This document shows, piece by piece, positions 50,845 to 62,989 of a stretch of 64,000 bases of DNA. Location of the stretch: positions 21,185,335-21,249,334 of the forward strand of contig CM059977.1 of the NCBI GenBank assembly GCA_030490835.1, written 5' to 3'. The position numbers and the translations under genes are program-made. This DNA comes from Annona cherimola (lineage: Eukaryota; Streptophyta; Magnoliopsida; Magnoliales; Annonaceae). A model generated the notes under the pieces. It was not told the origin of the DNA. It saw nothing but the letters and a program-made list of their open reading frames with translations, and did not search any database. How positions within the stretch are numbered: position 1 is the stretch's first letter; every line of letters starts with the position of its first letter.

Positions 50845-52950
50845 AAGTTGGAAACTGAACTTCATGCAGGCAAACCTCACAGAAAGTATATGTTTTTCTT
50901 TTTTCTTTTTTCTTTTGTTTTTGAAATGGTTTATGACTGTAATTTGTTGTGGTTACCCTTCGGTGTTGTCTGGAATAGAGATTTTTTGCAGCATCATTCC
51001 TTTGACCGTGATTGATTTACATGTTTCTGTCGGTGAGAGATGCTTTAAGGAAGTTTCCATCCATGCAGTGCATCCTATGTATCTGGAGGTTTTCTCTGAC
51101 ACCTGTTCGGACATTACTCTGCATGGTTAGAAAATATTCCTAGAGTGATGCTAAAGCCACAACAGAACCTGTAAAAATTGTGTGTGTATATATATATTTA
51201 AATGAAAAAATTCGGTTTAGCCCCAATCAAATTTAACACTGGGTTTGATTTTGTGTTGGGTTGAGTTTAGATCTGGAAGTATGGAAAAATAGAAAAGAAA
51301 ATTGAAGTCCAGGAGCTTGAATGATAATGACGCAAAATCTAGGGATGCAAAAATCAGGATTCACGGCCATGCTTTCTGGTAAAAAAAAAAAAAAAAAGAA
51401 GCTTGATTATCTCACATCCACCAGAAAGCTTCTTTATGCTGTTCATCCAGTTCAGAAGTATGTTATCTGGACTTTTACTGGGTTTGTTCATGAAGGGGAT
51501 GTTGGGAACTATACAAGAGGCTTGAATTGGATGGTAATGAGAAGATTGAATGAGAATAAGTGGTTGTGTATTAGGATTTGGAAAAAAGTCATTGGAAATG
51601 AGAAAAGTAATGTAGATATATATTGAAAAATGAGAAAGTGCATGGAAAATAAGAAAAAAATTTTGAAAAAGAGAAATTTTATCCTGTTCACATTCCATTC
51701 AATCCACTTGCATAATCCCGCACAGGCCCTAAATATTTATCAGTGTTTGATAAGCTGTTGAAGCCAACTGTGTATTTTGTCTGTCTGATTGTCTGATTTA
51801 GCTGCAGTTCATTGATCAGTATTTTTTAAGCGGTTGAAGTCAAATGAACAGCTGAAGCAAGCAACTTAAGATTGATAAATTGTATTTAAGACCATCAAAA
51901 ATACAAAAGGCTGAAATAATGGGTAAATTGGCTTCATATGTACTAAGTAAGTATTGTTTAAGAGAATATAACTAAAATACTTAGTAAATTAAAATGAATA
52001 ATTTTAATAGATTTTATCGGCAAATTAGTATAGAAAGTCAAAAGTAGACAACTAGGGGTTTGATAAGACGGAAAAAAGGTGGACAAGGAAGACCAAAATG
52101 AATTGGAAAATATGTAGAGGAAGGAATGGTGATTAGATAGGATATAAAGTGACTGAGAAAGAAGTTACTAGATGTATAAAGTTTTTATTTGAAAATATGT
52201 TATAATGATTTGAAAATACAGGTTATAATGTAAATGAAGGTAGAGCTATGGGAAGGTTAAAAGATATTGTTATTTCTTTACAAAATGCGACATTTTAGGG
52301 GTATAACCCGGGTGCATTAAATCGCGATCCATAAATGTCCTATTGCACTATAAAAATTTTGATTTTTGGCAACTAAAACTTCTTTGCAGAAGATTAAAAC
52401 TAATTTGGCTGTGTGATATATCCATATAGCAACCCCTAAGAAGAAATTTAATTGTCAATAATTTATGACTTTTGTGTTTAGACAGCTAATTTTAATTTAG
52501 TTGCCAAAACATTGTTATTAATAAGGAAAATATTTTTTTTTTGTCTATGAAAGCATTATCAAAAGTAAGAAAATTTTTTCTTCCTTATTAAGGCATCATC
52601 ATAAGCATGAAATTTTTTCTTGCATTTACGATTTTTAGCTATTAAAGATTTTTCTTTCCTAACAAGAGTTACAAAATTAGTGTTGGCAACATTATAAAAG
52701 GCATATAAAGAACTTTTTTCCTTTCGTACGAACCGTTTGATATGACATTTTAATTATTAAACTATTCTGTTTTTTTTCCCCTTATTATTCTAATAATTTT
52801 AAAATTTAACTTCTAATCATATAACATCATTATTTGACTTTTTAAAAAAAATTTCCCATGCCCGCTGTTGGAGTTCCTGGAACAGATTTGTAGGGGCCAA
52901 TTAGAGTTGATTTTTAGGTAAATATAAAATAGTTCAGATGCTAAAAACGT
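50845..52950. other. 3' flank of the TOM2A-like gene and intergenic sequence
   Basis: The untranslated region probably runs 200-300 bp. Beyond it are a run of A (51380-51396), AT-rich sequence and, at 52055-52215, a stretch whose + frames faintly recall the end of RTE LINEs (a GRPK-like start and 'aattggaaaatatgtagagg'), too weak to call. A family D scrap lies at 52750-52855. No gene was recognised. Confidence 0.4.
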
Positions 52951-52953
52951 CAA

Positions 52954-53014
52954 GCCCGTCTAGCTCAGTCGGCTCTTAACCTTGTGGTCGTGGGTTCGAA
53001 CCCCACGGTGGGCG
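52954..53014 (+). pseudogene. Broken tRNA-Lys(CTT), missing 12 nt
   Basis: It starts GCCCGTCTAGCTCAGTCGG and resumes at CTCTTAACC (anticodon CTT), followed by an intact T arm (GGTTCGAACCCC) and the 3' strand of the acceptor stem (GTGGGCG). It is 61 nt instead of 73. The second half of the D arm and the 5' strand of the anticodon stem are missing, so a normal cloverleaf is impossible. Confidence 0.85.
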
Positions 53015-53042
53015 TTCCATATCAGAAGAATAAGCGCTTCAA

Positions 53043-53087
53043 GCCCGTCTAGCTCGGATGTGGGTTGGAACGAACCCCACGGTGGCA
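53043..53087 (+). pseudogene. Second, shorter tRNA-Lys fragment
   Basis: GCCCGTCTAGCTCGG is followed directly by 'atgtgggttggaacgaacccc' and ACGGTGGCA. The anticodon arm is gone and the T arm altered. It lies 28 bp after the first copy, and both are preceded by CAA, suggesting a local duplication. Confidence 0.75.
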
Positions 53088-53189
53088 CTAAATTTTTTGG
53101 AATTTTGATGATTTTTTTATATAAAAAATTTATTACTATTATTTTGTTTGTTTTTTTTTTTTATCATGTCCTTTCAGCTTCGACGATCA

Positions 53190-53535
53190 TTATGATTTTT
53201 ATACGTTCTTGATCTTCATAGTGGACCACTCTTTTTATGACGGCTGTTAACTCGAATTTGGGCACGAACTCGATCATTATGATTTTTATACGTTCATGAT
53301 CTTTATAGTGGACCACTCTTTTTAAAATGGTTGTTTGCTCAATTTGCCGCACTAGATCTTACTTATGATTTTTATAGGTTCATGATCTTCATAGTGGACC
53401 ACTCTTTTTAAAATGGTTGTTTGCTCAATTTGCTGCACTAGATCTTACTTATGATTTTTATATGTTCATGATCTTCATAGTGGACCACTCTTTTTAAGAT
53501 GATTGTTCGCTCAACTTGCTGCGCTAGATCTTAAA
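53190..53535. repeat. Four-copy tandem array, 86-87 bp unit
   Basis: Units start at 53191, 53278, 53364 and 53450 with TATGATTTTTATA and contain 'ttcatgatcttcatagtgga' and 'ccactctttttaaaatggtt' with small changes. The last three units are more alike than the first. It follows directly after the tRNA fragments. Confidence 0.9.
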
Positions 53536-55366
53536 ACAAGTACGGGTGCAATTTGGTAAGGTTAAGCCGGAATTTGAATCCCAACGGTGATAGAACTTAC
53601 TTTTTTACAACTCAGCTCATGCTCAAGGTATTTAATTTGTAAATATGATAAAATTATAGTTTAAGTGAATCTGAACTGAAGGACTGGAGCCCAATTTTTT
53701 ATTTTTTATTTTTTATAAAATATATTATATACATAATATCAAAATAATATTTCCTTATATTTTGTGTATTTTATATTATTTATATTTTTTTATGCAAGTT
53801 ATGTTATTTATATTTATATTTGAATACATGTTTGACATATTGTAAGCGCATTATAAATAAAGTATATTATTTTATTTTTATTTATCTTTTATTTCTATCA
53901 TTTACTTTTACGTCCTTTATCATGTTTTTTTTTGTTTTAATGTTAAATTTTCTTCTAAAAATTTTCTTTATATTAATATATTTTTTAAAAAAATATAATT
54001 TAACTATATATTATTATGTTTATGTACATAATTTGTTATTATTATATATTCATATGAAATTCTAAACTTATTACTATTAACCTAAATTCCAACATGAGAC
54101 TTAAACTGAATTCTATTTTTAAAAATAGAATTAAGGTTTAGGTTTTATGAATCGGGTTAAAATTAAAGTTAGAGTTAAAGTTAATATTTTATAAATAAAA
54201 TTAAGGTTGAGGTTGGGATGAACTTGAGTTTTCATGAGCCCCAACTTCACCTTTAAAAACAACCGGGGGAACGGGGAAAAGAAAAAAAACCTTTAAAAAC
54301 AATCGGGGAAAAGGAAAAAACTGGGCTAAGCTGGCGTGCGATTAGCTTGATCGATCAGGAGTATTAACACAATACGAGTTAGCCTGGGCCTTGCATATGA
54401 ATTCAACAGAGTCAACACATACGATGATCAGGTCTTTTTCTTCTCACTCCCTAGTCCTTAATCAAATTCCCCAAACTATTTCACGACTTCCCAAAACACA
54501 AAAAAATTACACCACTACGTACACAATTTATTCCATTTACCAAAACTATTATATGAAGTGGAGCTAGAGATAAAGGCAATAGGGAATTTTGGGAACGGGA
54601 AAAGGGCCGCTCTAATTTTGTGGCCATTACAGCGGTTCTGATAGAGTGCAAGAAATTTTTTCCAAGGCAGTGTTCAGTGGGGATCAATTCTATTTATTTC
54701 TTTGTTATTATCTATTTAAATGAATGTTGAAATGGTTCAAATGGTGAACACTACCGTTTTATAAAACGTTTGTGGATATAAAAAATATAATTTTTTTTAG
54801 CATATGTGCAATTATGTTTAGAAGTCTTTTTTTTTTGAATAATTGCAATTCTGTGCAATTATTCAATTATGTTTAGAAGTCTTGGATATATATAATAATT
54901 AAGTAAAAAAGGATTGCACTCCAAAGAAAGTGAGGTTAGATGGGCCTTGCTTCGATAGCAAAATTCAAATTCAACCATTTATATTGGAGGAATGATCTGT
55001 TTAGTTCAGGGATGTAAATCGAGTTGGGTTAGGATAACTATAGCCCCAACTCATATTATAAAATCTCAACCCAACCATATTTTCAACAATATTTTTCACA
55101 TCTTAACTCAATCTTATTTTAACCTTACAAAAATTGGTCCAGGTTAGAAATTGGGTTAATAAATATATAATATTTTAAAATATATTGGTTAATTAAATCT
55201 ATTTTAAAATATAAATTTATATGGAAGAATAAAAATTAATCATTTCTATATAAATACTTTCCAGTTTATAACTTATATAATGATATAAGTGCTAAATAAT
55301 ATTTTTCAAATCAATAATTTATAGTTAATTTCAATGTATTATGTACTGATGTAAGATTATTTATTC
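53536..55366. other. AT-rich intergenic sequence with GGGTT-rich stretches
   Basis: 53540-53600 ('acgggtgcaatttgg') and 55013-55050 ('cagggatgtaaatcgagttg') resemble hAT left ends, without matching right ends. 54060-54250 has dispersed 'aattaaggttta' words. No gene was recognised. Confidence 0.35.
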
Positions 55367-55708
55367 ATAATTTACTATATTGTATACTAATATATGAAAT
55401 CGGGTCCGTTCAAATCAGATTATAAAATTTATTTTTTTCAAAATGTCTAACCCAATTCTATTATAAATTAGGTTGAGATCATAATTTATTATATTGTACA
55501 CTAATATATGAAATCGCGTCCGTTCAAATCGGATTATAAAATTTACTTTTTTCAAAATGTCTAACCCAATTGTATTATAAATTAGGTTGGGTTCATAATT
55601 TACTATATTGTACGCTAATATATGAAATTATGTCGGTTCAAATCGGATTATAAAATTTATTTTTTTCAAAATTTCTAACCTAATTTTATTATAAATTAGG
55701 TTGGGTTA
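55367..55708. repeat. Three-copy tandem array, 114-bp unit
   Basis: Units of 114 bp at 55367-55480, 55481-55594 and 55595-55708. Each contains 'aatttactatattgta' (or variant), 'ttcaaatcggattataaaa' and 'attataaattaggttgg'. The equal unit length points to unequal exchange or replication slippage. Confidence 0.92.
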
Positions 55709-55747
55709 GTCGGGTTCGAGTTGAAACCAACCTTATTTAGAGCCTTA

Positions 55748-56075
55748 GCTCGAGCTAAACAAATGTCTCGCAAAAAATCAGTTTAAACCACTTTTTTCTT
55801 TTTTTTTGATACACTTGCTTGTCTAAGTGTATTTAATATATAAATCAAGTTTTACTATTTTGAAAATTTTTATATATTTTTTATGTATTTAAAATACCCC
55901 TATATTTAAAAATCTCAAAAAATATATACACTTATCCAAAAATGGTAAAATTTACTTTATATGTTAAATACACTTAGAAAAACAAGTATATGAAGAAAAA
56001 ATAAAAAAAATATTTTAAATAAATTTTTTGAAGTGAGTTAAGCGAAATGTTTGCTTAGCTCGGTAACAAGACTAC
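55748..56075. mobile_element. Diverged foldback element with family A core
   Basis: The left tip 'tcgagctaaacaaatgtctc' pairs with the right tip, which complements to CCGAGCTAAGCAAACATTTC. The core words 'taagtgtatttaatatataa' and 'ttatatgttaaatacactta' are mutual complements, as in family A. No CCCGGG tips. Confidence 0.65.
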
Positions 56076-56089
56076 TTCTTTTTATATTG

Positions 56090-56420
56090 ATTAAAATCAT
56101 TTGCTTTATCTTGGTACTAAAATCATTTCAATCCAAATATTAGGTGAACACCATCTGCTTAAAAATTTACAATTATGTGTAAATTATGATAAATAATTTA
56201 CAGAATCATTTATCCATAAAAGGAATAATGGTTTAAATGGTTTGAATGTTGAATTTTTATATCCAAAATTCATATATAAATTAAATAATTTTTTACATTA
56301 ATTTTATAAATTCATCAAATGATGTTCATGCACATCTTTGATTTAAATAAATGCAATTGATGAAGCGAATTTTTCACATCATTATTATTGATAGTCATGT
56401 TTTACTGGTTAAAAAATTCT
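56090..56420. repeat. Family B fragment
   Basis: 'gaatcatttatccataaaag' and 'ggtttgaatgttgaattttt' match the reverse-oriented family B interior. Ends are missing. Confidence 0.45.
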
Positions 56421-56439
56421 TAAAGTGAAACCCAGTAAA

Positions 56440-56690
56440 AATAGCCGGATGATCATTTGCGCCATTTGCGATCGGGCCAAAAATATATATTTTTTATTTT
56501 TAAATTTTTTTGGTACCGCTATTAATATAAGTTCGATGTATATATTTATTTTGTATTTTTAAACTCAAGGTATTTAAAGTTGATTTATATATTAAATACA
56601 CTTATATCAACAGTTGTATAAATTTTTTTTTTTAAAATAAAAAATATGTTTTTGGCCCGGCCACAAACAGCCCTCGTAAAAATATTCCCC
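56440..56690. mobile_element. Decayed foldback element with family A core
   Basis: The left side has 'gatcgggccaaaaatatata' and the right side 'aaaaatatgtttttggcccgg', its complement. The inner 'taatataagttcgatgtata' pairs loosely with 'taaatacacttatatcaaca'. The centre is shortened. Confidence 0.5.
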
Positions 56691-56699
56691 AACAAATTT

Positions 56700-57690
56700 G
56701 TGAAAATTAAAAATCTTAACTGGCTTTTGGCATGACTAGGAAAGCCATGCATGTGTGCAGGATCGAGTGGACATCTGAATTTTTTGTTTATGTGAACCCT
56801 TAATTATTATTGTTACAATATTAGGTTGCATGACAAGAATAAGCAGTTGACATCTGACCTGTATTAATCGATAATTGAAAATACGTGTGTGGTCAGTAGT
56901 CCTCCCCCGACGATTAAATGTCATCACCTTTACTGGAAATAGAGTGTCGACAGAACGAAGATGAAAACATTAGTCTTTGTCATCTATATTTTCTCTACCC
57001 TGACTCTCACCTGTGGTCCCAAATGCGAAATTAACAATTGTAATTAATTAGAAATTTTCACCTGCACCTTCTCTTATGATATTGATTGATACCTTATTCC
57101 TACCATTAGTAAATGATTATTTGTCCAAGTTGCGTAGCAAATTAAAAAAGATATGAGATTAGTTGTCTAGCTAGTTGATGCGGTAGTAGGATATATATGC
57201 ATCATTCAAATGGGCCATTTACGCGTGCCATACAAAAACAACACTTAATTTGTTTTTTTGTTAGAGAAAGTTAGCTAGTTGATTATTATTTTTTAATTAG
57301 CATTATACATTATGATATTTGATATTACTTATTAAGCTTATTGTTGATTACTTTTTCTTTCAATTAGTAATCTACATTCTGACATATGATATTACATTTC
57401 AAACTTATTTACTTTAGAGACTAGAAGCTTCACCAAATTAAAGAGAGGCCACAACAAACTCCCATCTAAATATTGAGGGAGACCAACATCTCCCATTTCA
57501 TTAAGAAAACCATAGCTCTCATCTAAAATTCGACGGAAATCCCAACATGCAAGGTTTAGAACCACTCACCATGGCAACGCACGTCCTTCTATCGGCTGTG
57601 GCTAGCTAGCTGATGTGACTTGATGTCTTGAGATGATAAGTGAACTTCTAAGAAAGGGACCATTTTTTTACACCTCCGTCAGCAGCCATG
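56700..57690. other. Intergenic sequence without recognised features
   Basis: No coding frame with recognisable content and no repeat shared with the rest of the window. A short direct repeat of AT-rich words ('gatatttgatattact' and 'gacatatgatattacatt') lies at 57310-57400. Confidence 0.4.
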
Positions 57691-57698
57691 TTATTATG

Positions 57699-58080
57699 GG
57701 ACAGCGATCTTATGCTCCCTGCATGCTCCCGCCGCATACACATATTTTTTTTTAAATTTTTTTTTATGAACTTATTAACCTAAGTGTATTTAACGTATAT
57801 ATAAATTTTTACCATTTTTGGAGATTTTTCGATATTTATTTCGGATTTTTAAAAATCAGTGGCATTTTAGTAATTTAAAATTACCTAAAATGCCACTGAT
57901 CTTAAAAAATAAAAAATAAATATCTAAAATACCCCAAAAATGGTAAAAATGTATACACATATTAAATACATATAGATTAATACTATTGTAAAAAAATTTT
58001 GAAAAAAAAAAAAAAAAATAGGTGTATGCGCCCGGGAGCATGCAACACTGCATGCTCTCGGGAGCATAGGATCACAGTCC
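57699..58080. mobile_element. Foldback element, family A copy 5
   Basis: 382 bp. It starts GGACAGCGATCTTATGCTCC and ends with the near-complement (AGGATCACAGTCC). The left arm's palindromes are mutated, while the right arm keeps one CCCGGG and one CTCGGG. The core matches copies 1-4. Flanking 9-mers GTTATTATG and GTTGCTAGG agree at only six positions, so this looks like the oldest copy. Confidence 0.82.
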
Positions 58081-58089
58081 GTTGCTAGG

Positions 58090-59360
58090 GGTTGCAACTG
58101 GCTACGGTTAGAGTTAGCTTTAATCATGACGGAACCCATTTTGTAACAAAAATATCAGTTTTATTCAACTCAACTTTATTTTAAAATTTAGGTGATGAGT
58201 TTAGCACACAACGAATAAAGAGTCCTGCGTAAGGTGTGAGGATTTCATTCTTTCAGAAGAACGTCTTTTTCAGAGCAAAGAGCCTTGCGAAAATTACTGC
58301 AATGCTCTATTGTTTAAAATAGAAAATGTATAAATAATTTAAAAATTGCAAAATTTGATTTGTAAATTAAATGCACATAACTTTACATGTTTATAAAAAA
58401 AAAATAAAAAACGGATTTTGTGGCCAGCCTAAGAGGATCATATCTCATTAAAAACAAGTATCATTTGAGTAAATAAGTAAAAAAAAATTACCTATATCGG
58501 TCTATCTATTAGAGGAGTTATGTATCAAAATTAGGGGGTTTTTTTAATCCTTGTCTACGTAATTTGGGCCAAATTGTAATAGCATCACTGATTTTTAAAG
58601 AATTACATTCGTGTCTATATAAAATTTGCTTGATATTGAAATTATTTTTTAAATATTGTTAAAATTGACAAAAATCCCTCATAAACAATTAAATTTATAA
58701 AATATAAGAAATTATCTTTAAAATGTAAAAAAATTGCATTTTAAAAAATTTCTCACATTTAATAGTTTTTTTAATACGAGGAATTAATATTTTTTGTATA
58801 CTTTAAAGATATTTTCTTGCATTTTATATTTATTCATTTATGGGGCATTTTCTTTATTTTAAATATTTTTTGCTGAAGGTGACGTACCTCAATTTTAAGC
58901 AATTTATGTGGATGCAGATGGATTTTTATGAAAGCTAGCAGTACACATGTCTCCAATTGTGGGCAAAAAAACTCTGTGAGTACAAATGCAAAAATCTCTT
59001 AAAACTACTAGAAAAATTATATAAGTTTTAGAAATCATTAAGGGCATGTTTGTTTTTAACATAATCATCCATCTTAATTTATAACTTGTATACATATTAA
59101 GTTATTAACTCTAAATTTCTAACCAATTGCATCTATTCAACCCTAACCTTACAAAAATGGAAATTGGTTAATAGGAGTAGTGGAACTCCCTATATGCTAA
59201 GAAGTTCTAATTTGTTGCTTATTGATGAATGAGAACTCTTCTATTATTGTTGTTGTTGTTGTTGTCGTCTGATGAATGAATGAATGAGAACTTTGAGGCC
59301 GCACTACTAGTGGAAACACATAATTCAGCTATACTACTCCAATTGTACTGTAGTAAAAAT
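58090..59360. other. AT-rich intergenic sequence
   Basis: 58330-58420 has one half of a foldback core ('aaattaaatgcacataactt'). 59248-59266 is a GTT microsatellite. Nothing else was recognised. Confidence 0.35.
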
Positions 59361-59363
59361 TAT

Positions 59364-59643
59364 TAGATGTGTTTGGGAATGAATAAGACTTCTGATGAAA
59401 AGTTTCAAAGAATAAAAGTTGTCAAATAACGTGATATAATAGTGGTAATGATGGGGAGTAAAGAAAATAAAGTTAAAATAGGTAGGTTAGTTGCGCAGAG
59501 AGTTATATAGAAATGATGGAAAAGTAGGATAATTATATAGAAAAATGTGAAAAATAATTAAAAAATATGATAATTATGGAGTGAAAAATTTTAAATTGAA
59601 AAGTTTTAACTTAACATTTTTTACCCATTACCAAACACAACTA
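59364..59643. mobile_element. Family D MITE
   Basis: The left end GATGTGTTTGGGAATG and right end CCATTACCAAACACAAC lie between TTA and TAA. The interior has 'aacgtgatataatagtggta', 'aagttaaaataggtaggtta' and 'aaattgaaaagttttaactt'. It is one of the best-preserved copies. Confidence 0.78.
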
Positions 59644-59724
59644 AATTAAAAAAGTGAGATAAGACTTTCTTTGCACAAAGAGAAATGCCTTTATATAACC
59701 TTTTCACTTTTAATAATTCAGTGT

Positions 59725-60165
59725 TTGAAGAAAAATCCATTTATTTATTGTATTTAACATAATTTATAATATGTTGAAAATTCTTCATTTGTCTAATATT
59801 ATTGTGCATGAGCATCGTTGACAAATGTTTAAAATCAATGTAATAAAATAATTTAATATTAAATATCAATTTTAAAGTTGTATTTTCAACATTTAAACTA
59901 TCTAAAATACCATTTATATATGGATAAATAATTTTATAAAATATTATGACATTCTAATACATACGTAAATGTATTTAAACATTTTTCTTAATTTACCCAC
60001 AAATATGTCATTTTTGCAGCAAATGTGACCCATGCATGTATTTGATTTTGATGAGTCTTGGTATCGTAATTAAATAAATTATGTTAAATACAATGAATGG
60101 ATTAGATTTTTCATTAGGAATTAAAATTATAAATTTTGAATGAGTAATATGGAATCAATTACATA
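59725..60165. mobile_element. Family B element
   Basis: It shows 'atttattgtatttaacataa' on the left, the interior block 'tttataaaatattatgacat', and 'agatttttcattaggaatta' with ATTACATAGAACC on the right, in the same order as the copy at 12220-13072 but shorter. Confidence 0.55.
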
Positions 60166-60199
60166 GAACCAGGCCTGTGTGTCTATATCTCTATATAAT

Positions 60200-61680
60200 C
60201 TTGCGGTTTTACAACCCTAATGCACGCATGTGGGACCGAATAATCTTTAATTATAATTATATTATCTCAATAGAACTAATGATTTCTTGATTAATTAAGC
60301 GGGTGGAACCGTGGAAGAGTTTCCTTGCACGATACAGCTTCAAAGTACATAAGATCCGTGCAATTAACGCAACAACCTTCTGATTTTACGAAATCTCGTC
60401 CATCAAAAATATTTAAAATTATTTCTTTAACAAGAATGCATAATTATATATTTTCCAAAGACTATGTATAATTAGTAAGTAATTTTAATGGTGATATATT
60501 TACCATAACATGATTTTATTATATAGCCCACGCAAGTTTCCAACAAAAGCAATATTTTAGATTGTAATTGAACATATAGATCATTTAAAGAAATTAAAGT
60601 AATGCGAAAAAACGTTATTGGATTACGATTGGATGTATTTGTCTAGAGGAAAATAAAAAATAAAAAATAGGAATGGAACGGTGATTAGAATATAGAAATA
60701 AAAACAAAAAAGTAGGATAATTGGGTGTTGAATTCTATATTCCCATTTTTTAATTTTTTTGTTCTTATCTAAACAAACACACCCAACTCTTTTGACACCA
60801 ACTGTTTTGCATCATACCCTTTAATTATTATACATAGGATTTTTTTTTATATTTACAATATTTTATTTTCCCTTCCATTTTGTTTTTTCCTTAAAAATCA
60901 AGGCAAGGAATCCTTACAAATTCTTTACAACTCAACTCCATAAATTCTTTCTAAATTTCCTAACTATATCAATAAGAAGATAAAGCTACTAGCAAGGGAG
61001 ACGCTGCTCCCACGGGGAGACAAATGCTCTCCATACATGAGTATCGATAGTGGGGTCAAACTCTTATCGGACAACTATCGCCTTAGCTAATCGAGTTTTG
61101 TTTGATTGATTTTATCGTACATACAGTTTTTATTTTATGGAATCTGTATCACCAAAATACTAGTCCACCAAAATATTAGTGGTAGCTTTATAATTCTAAC
61201 TTACCTTGATGTTTGAAATTTACTTGGTCCATTACATTACATTAGGAAGCATTATTTTAGAAGGAAAACAAATTTTCCTTAAGTAAAACAACTATAAAAT
61301 CAACACAATAGAATTATGTAATTTATATATTAACTTTAAAATTGTTATTTTGATATTTAGAACATTTAAAAATCTATGTAATACATATATGAATGAATTT
61401 AAATATTTTTCATAACTTATATATAATAATATTATAATACATAAATGAATTTAAGTATTTTTCATAACTTATATATAATTAAATATATATTTTTATGTGT
61501 TCTAGGACTTGTCATTGGTAGCACATGGTGGCTAAGTGCTACATGGTTGAGGGTCTAGCTCTCCCTCTCCCACTTGATAAATAAATAAAAATATATGTGT
61601 GTGTTTTTAAGTAGCTAGCAAAGACTGGGTTAAAATAATTTTTGCTACTATAATAAAATAAAATATGTTAAACAACGAAC
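60200..61680. other. AT-rich intergenic sequence
   Basis: The stretch 61310-61480 has two 'acttatatataat(a/t)' blocks from a decayed family B interior. Otherwise no gene, RNA or element was recognised. Confidence 0.35.
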
Positions 61681-61684
61681 CCAC

Positions 61685-62210
61685 TTCTATGTAAACAGGT
61701 TATATAGAAGTCAGTCAGTGTAACCCTCTCAAATTTTAATATTTTGATGCTTGATGGAAAATTTAATCCATTTATTATATTTAACATCATCTATTTTGTT
61801 ATGAGACCAAGTTTTATCCAAATTTAATAAATGCAGAGGCTACGTTTAATAAAAAATAGATATATTTATATGCAAATTAGGAAAAATATTTAGATCCATT
61901 CACATATATATTGGAATGTAATAATAATTTATAGAATCATTTATCCATACACTAATGATATTTAGATGGTTTAGATGTTGAAAATATTACTTAAAAATTG
62001 ATATTTAACATTAAATTATTTTATTATGTTGATTTTATACTTTTGTAGATGGAGCCCATATACAGTGATATTAGAAAAATAAATTTTTTTATAATAATAT
62101 AAGTTATGCTAAATATAATAGACGACGTGAATTTTTCATTAATTATTTAAATATTGAATTTTTCATTAATTATTTAGATATTAAAATACATAGAATTATG
62201 TAGAATTTCA
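61685..62210. mobile_element. Family B inverted-repeat element
   Basis: The left end is TTCTATGTAAACAGG...TAACCCTCTC followed by 'ttgatgcttgatggaaaatt'. The right end has 'gaatttttcattaattattt' twice and ACATAGAATTATGTAG. The interior block is in reverse ('tatagaatcatttatccata'). Confidence 0.6.
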
Positions 62211-62439
62211 TACAAGCACGCCGGTTAACAACAATACGACCAAAAGGTTCACGTGAAAATTTTGTGGTAACTTAGTTTCCACCAAAATAGGATCACATGT
62301 ATATGATTGATATCCCTCAACATGTACATGGTTGAAAGGCACGCACCATCAGAATTATCACACGATCGACACGCCCCATTCCACATTTTGGCAGCGAGGA
62401 TGCATGAATATATGAGAAAATGAGCTCACCGTTTCCTTG

Positions 62440-62690
62440 TTTCATAAAATTTTTGAAACATAGAAGAAGTGATGTTATATGACAGAAATAATTAATAATC
62501 TAAAATAAAAAAATAAAATTAAAATAGATATGGTAGATGTAGTTACTATGCAGGAGTAACTACGGAGAAATAATTAAAAATTAGGTTAGTTGTATAAGAA
62601 GATGTAAAAAATAATTAAAAATAAAATAATTATGAAGATTAAAAAAAATTTAAATTAATAAATTTTTATAATTGCAAAACACCCCCGTAC
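62440..62690. mobile_element. Family D MITE, decayed
   Basis: Words 'agtgatgttatatgacagaa', 'attaaaatagatatggtaga' and 'ttgcaaaacaccccc' at the right end. The left end is not clear. Confidence 0.5.
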
Positions 62691-62989
62691 ATTCCAAATT
62701 AAGGCGGTGAACCTTTTATAATACATGGGCCTATTTTAGAGATAAAATCGTCTATGATCGATGCCGTGGAATTGTGCAACGGACAGGTAGAATGATACTC
62801 GAATGACGCCAAAAATTTCTGATTTCCGACAAAAAATAGTGCAGAGTCTGACATCCGTACGTTTTTTCACTGCATGTCGAGGTCGAAGTCGAGATCGAGG
62901 TGGATAAGAACTGGTGACTAGGATCCAAAAAATTGACCAGGCTTTTGGGTGCATTTATGAATAATAAATGGTTCTCTTAGTCCGACTTA

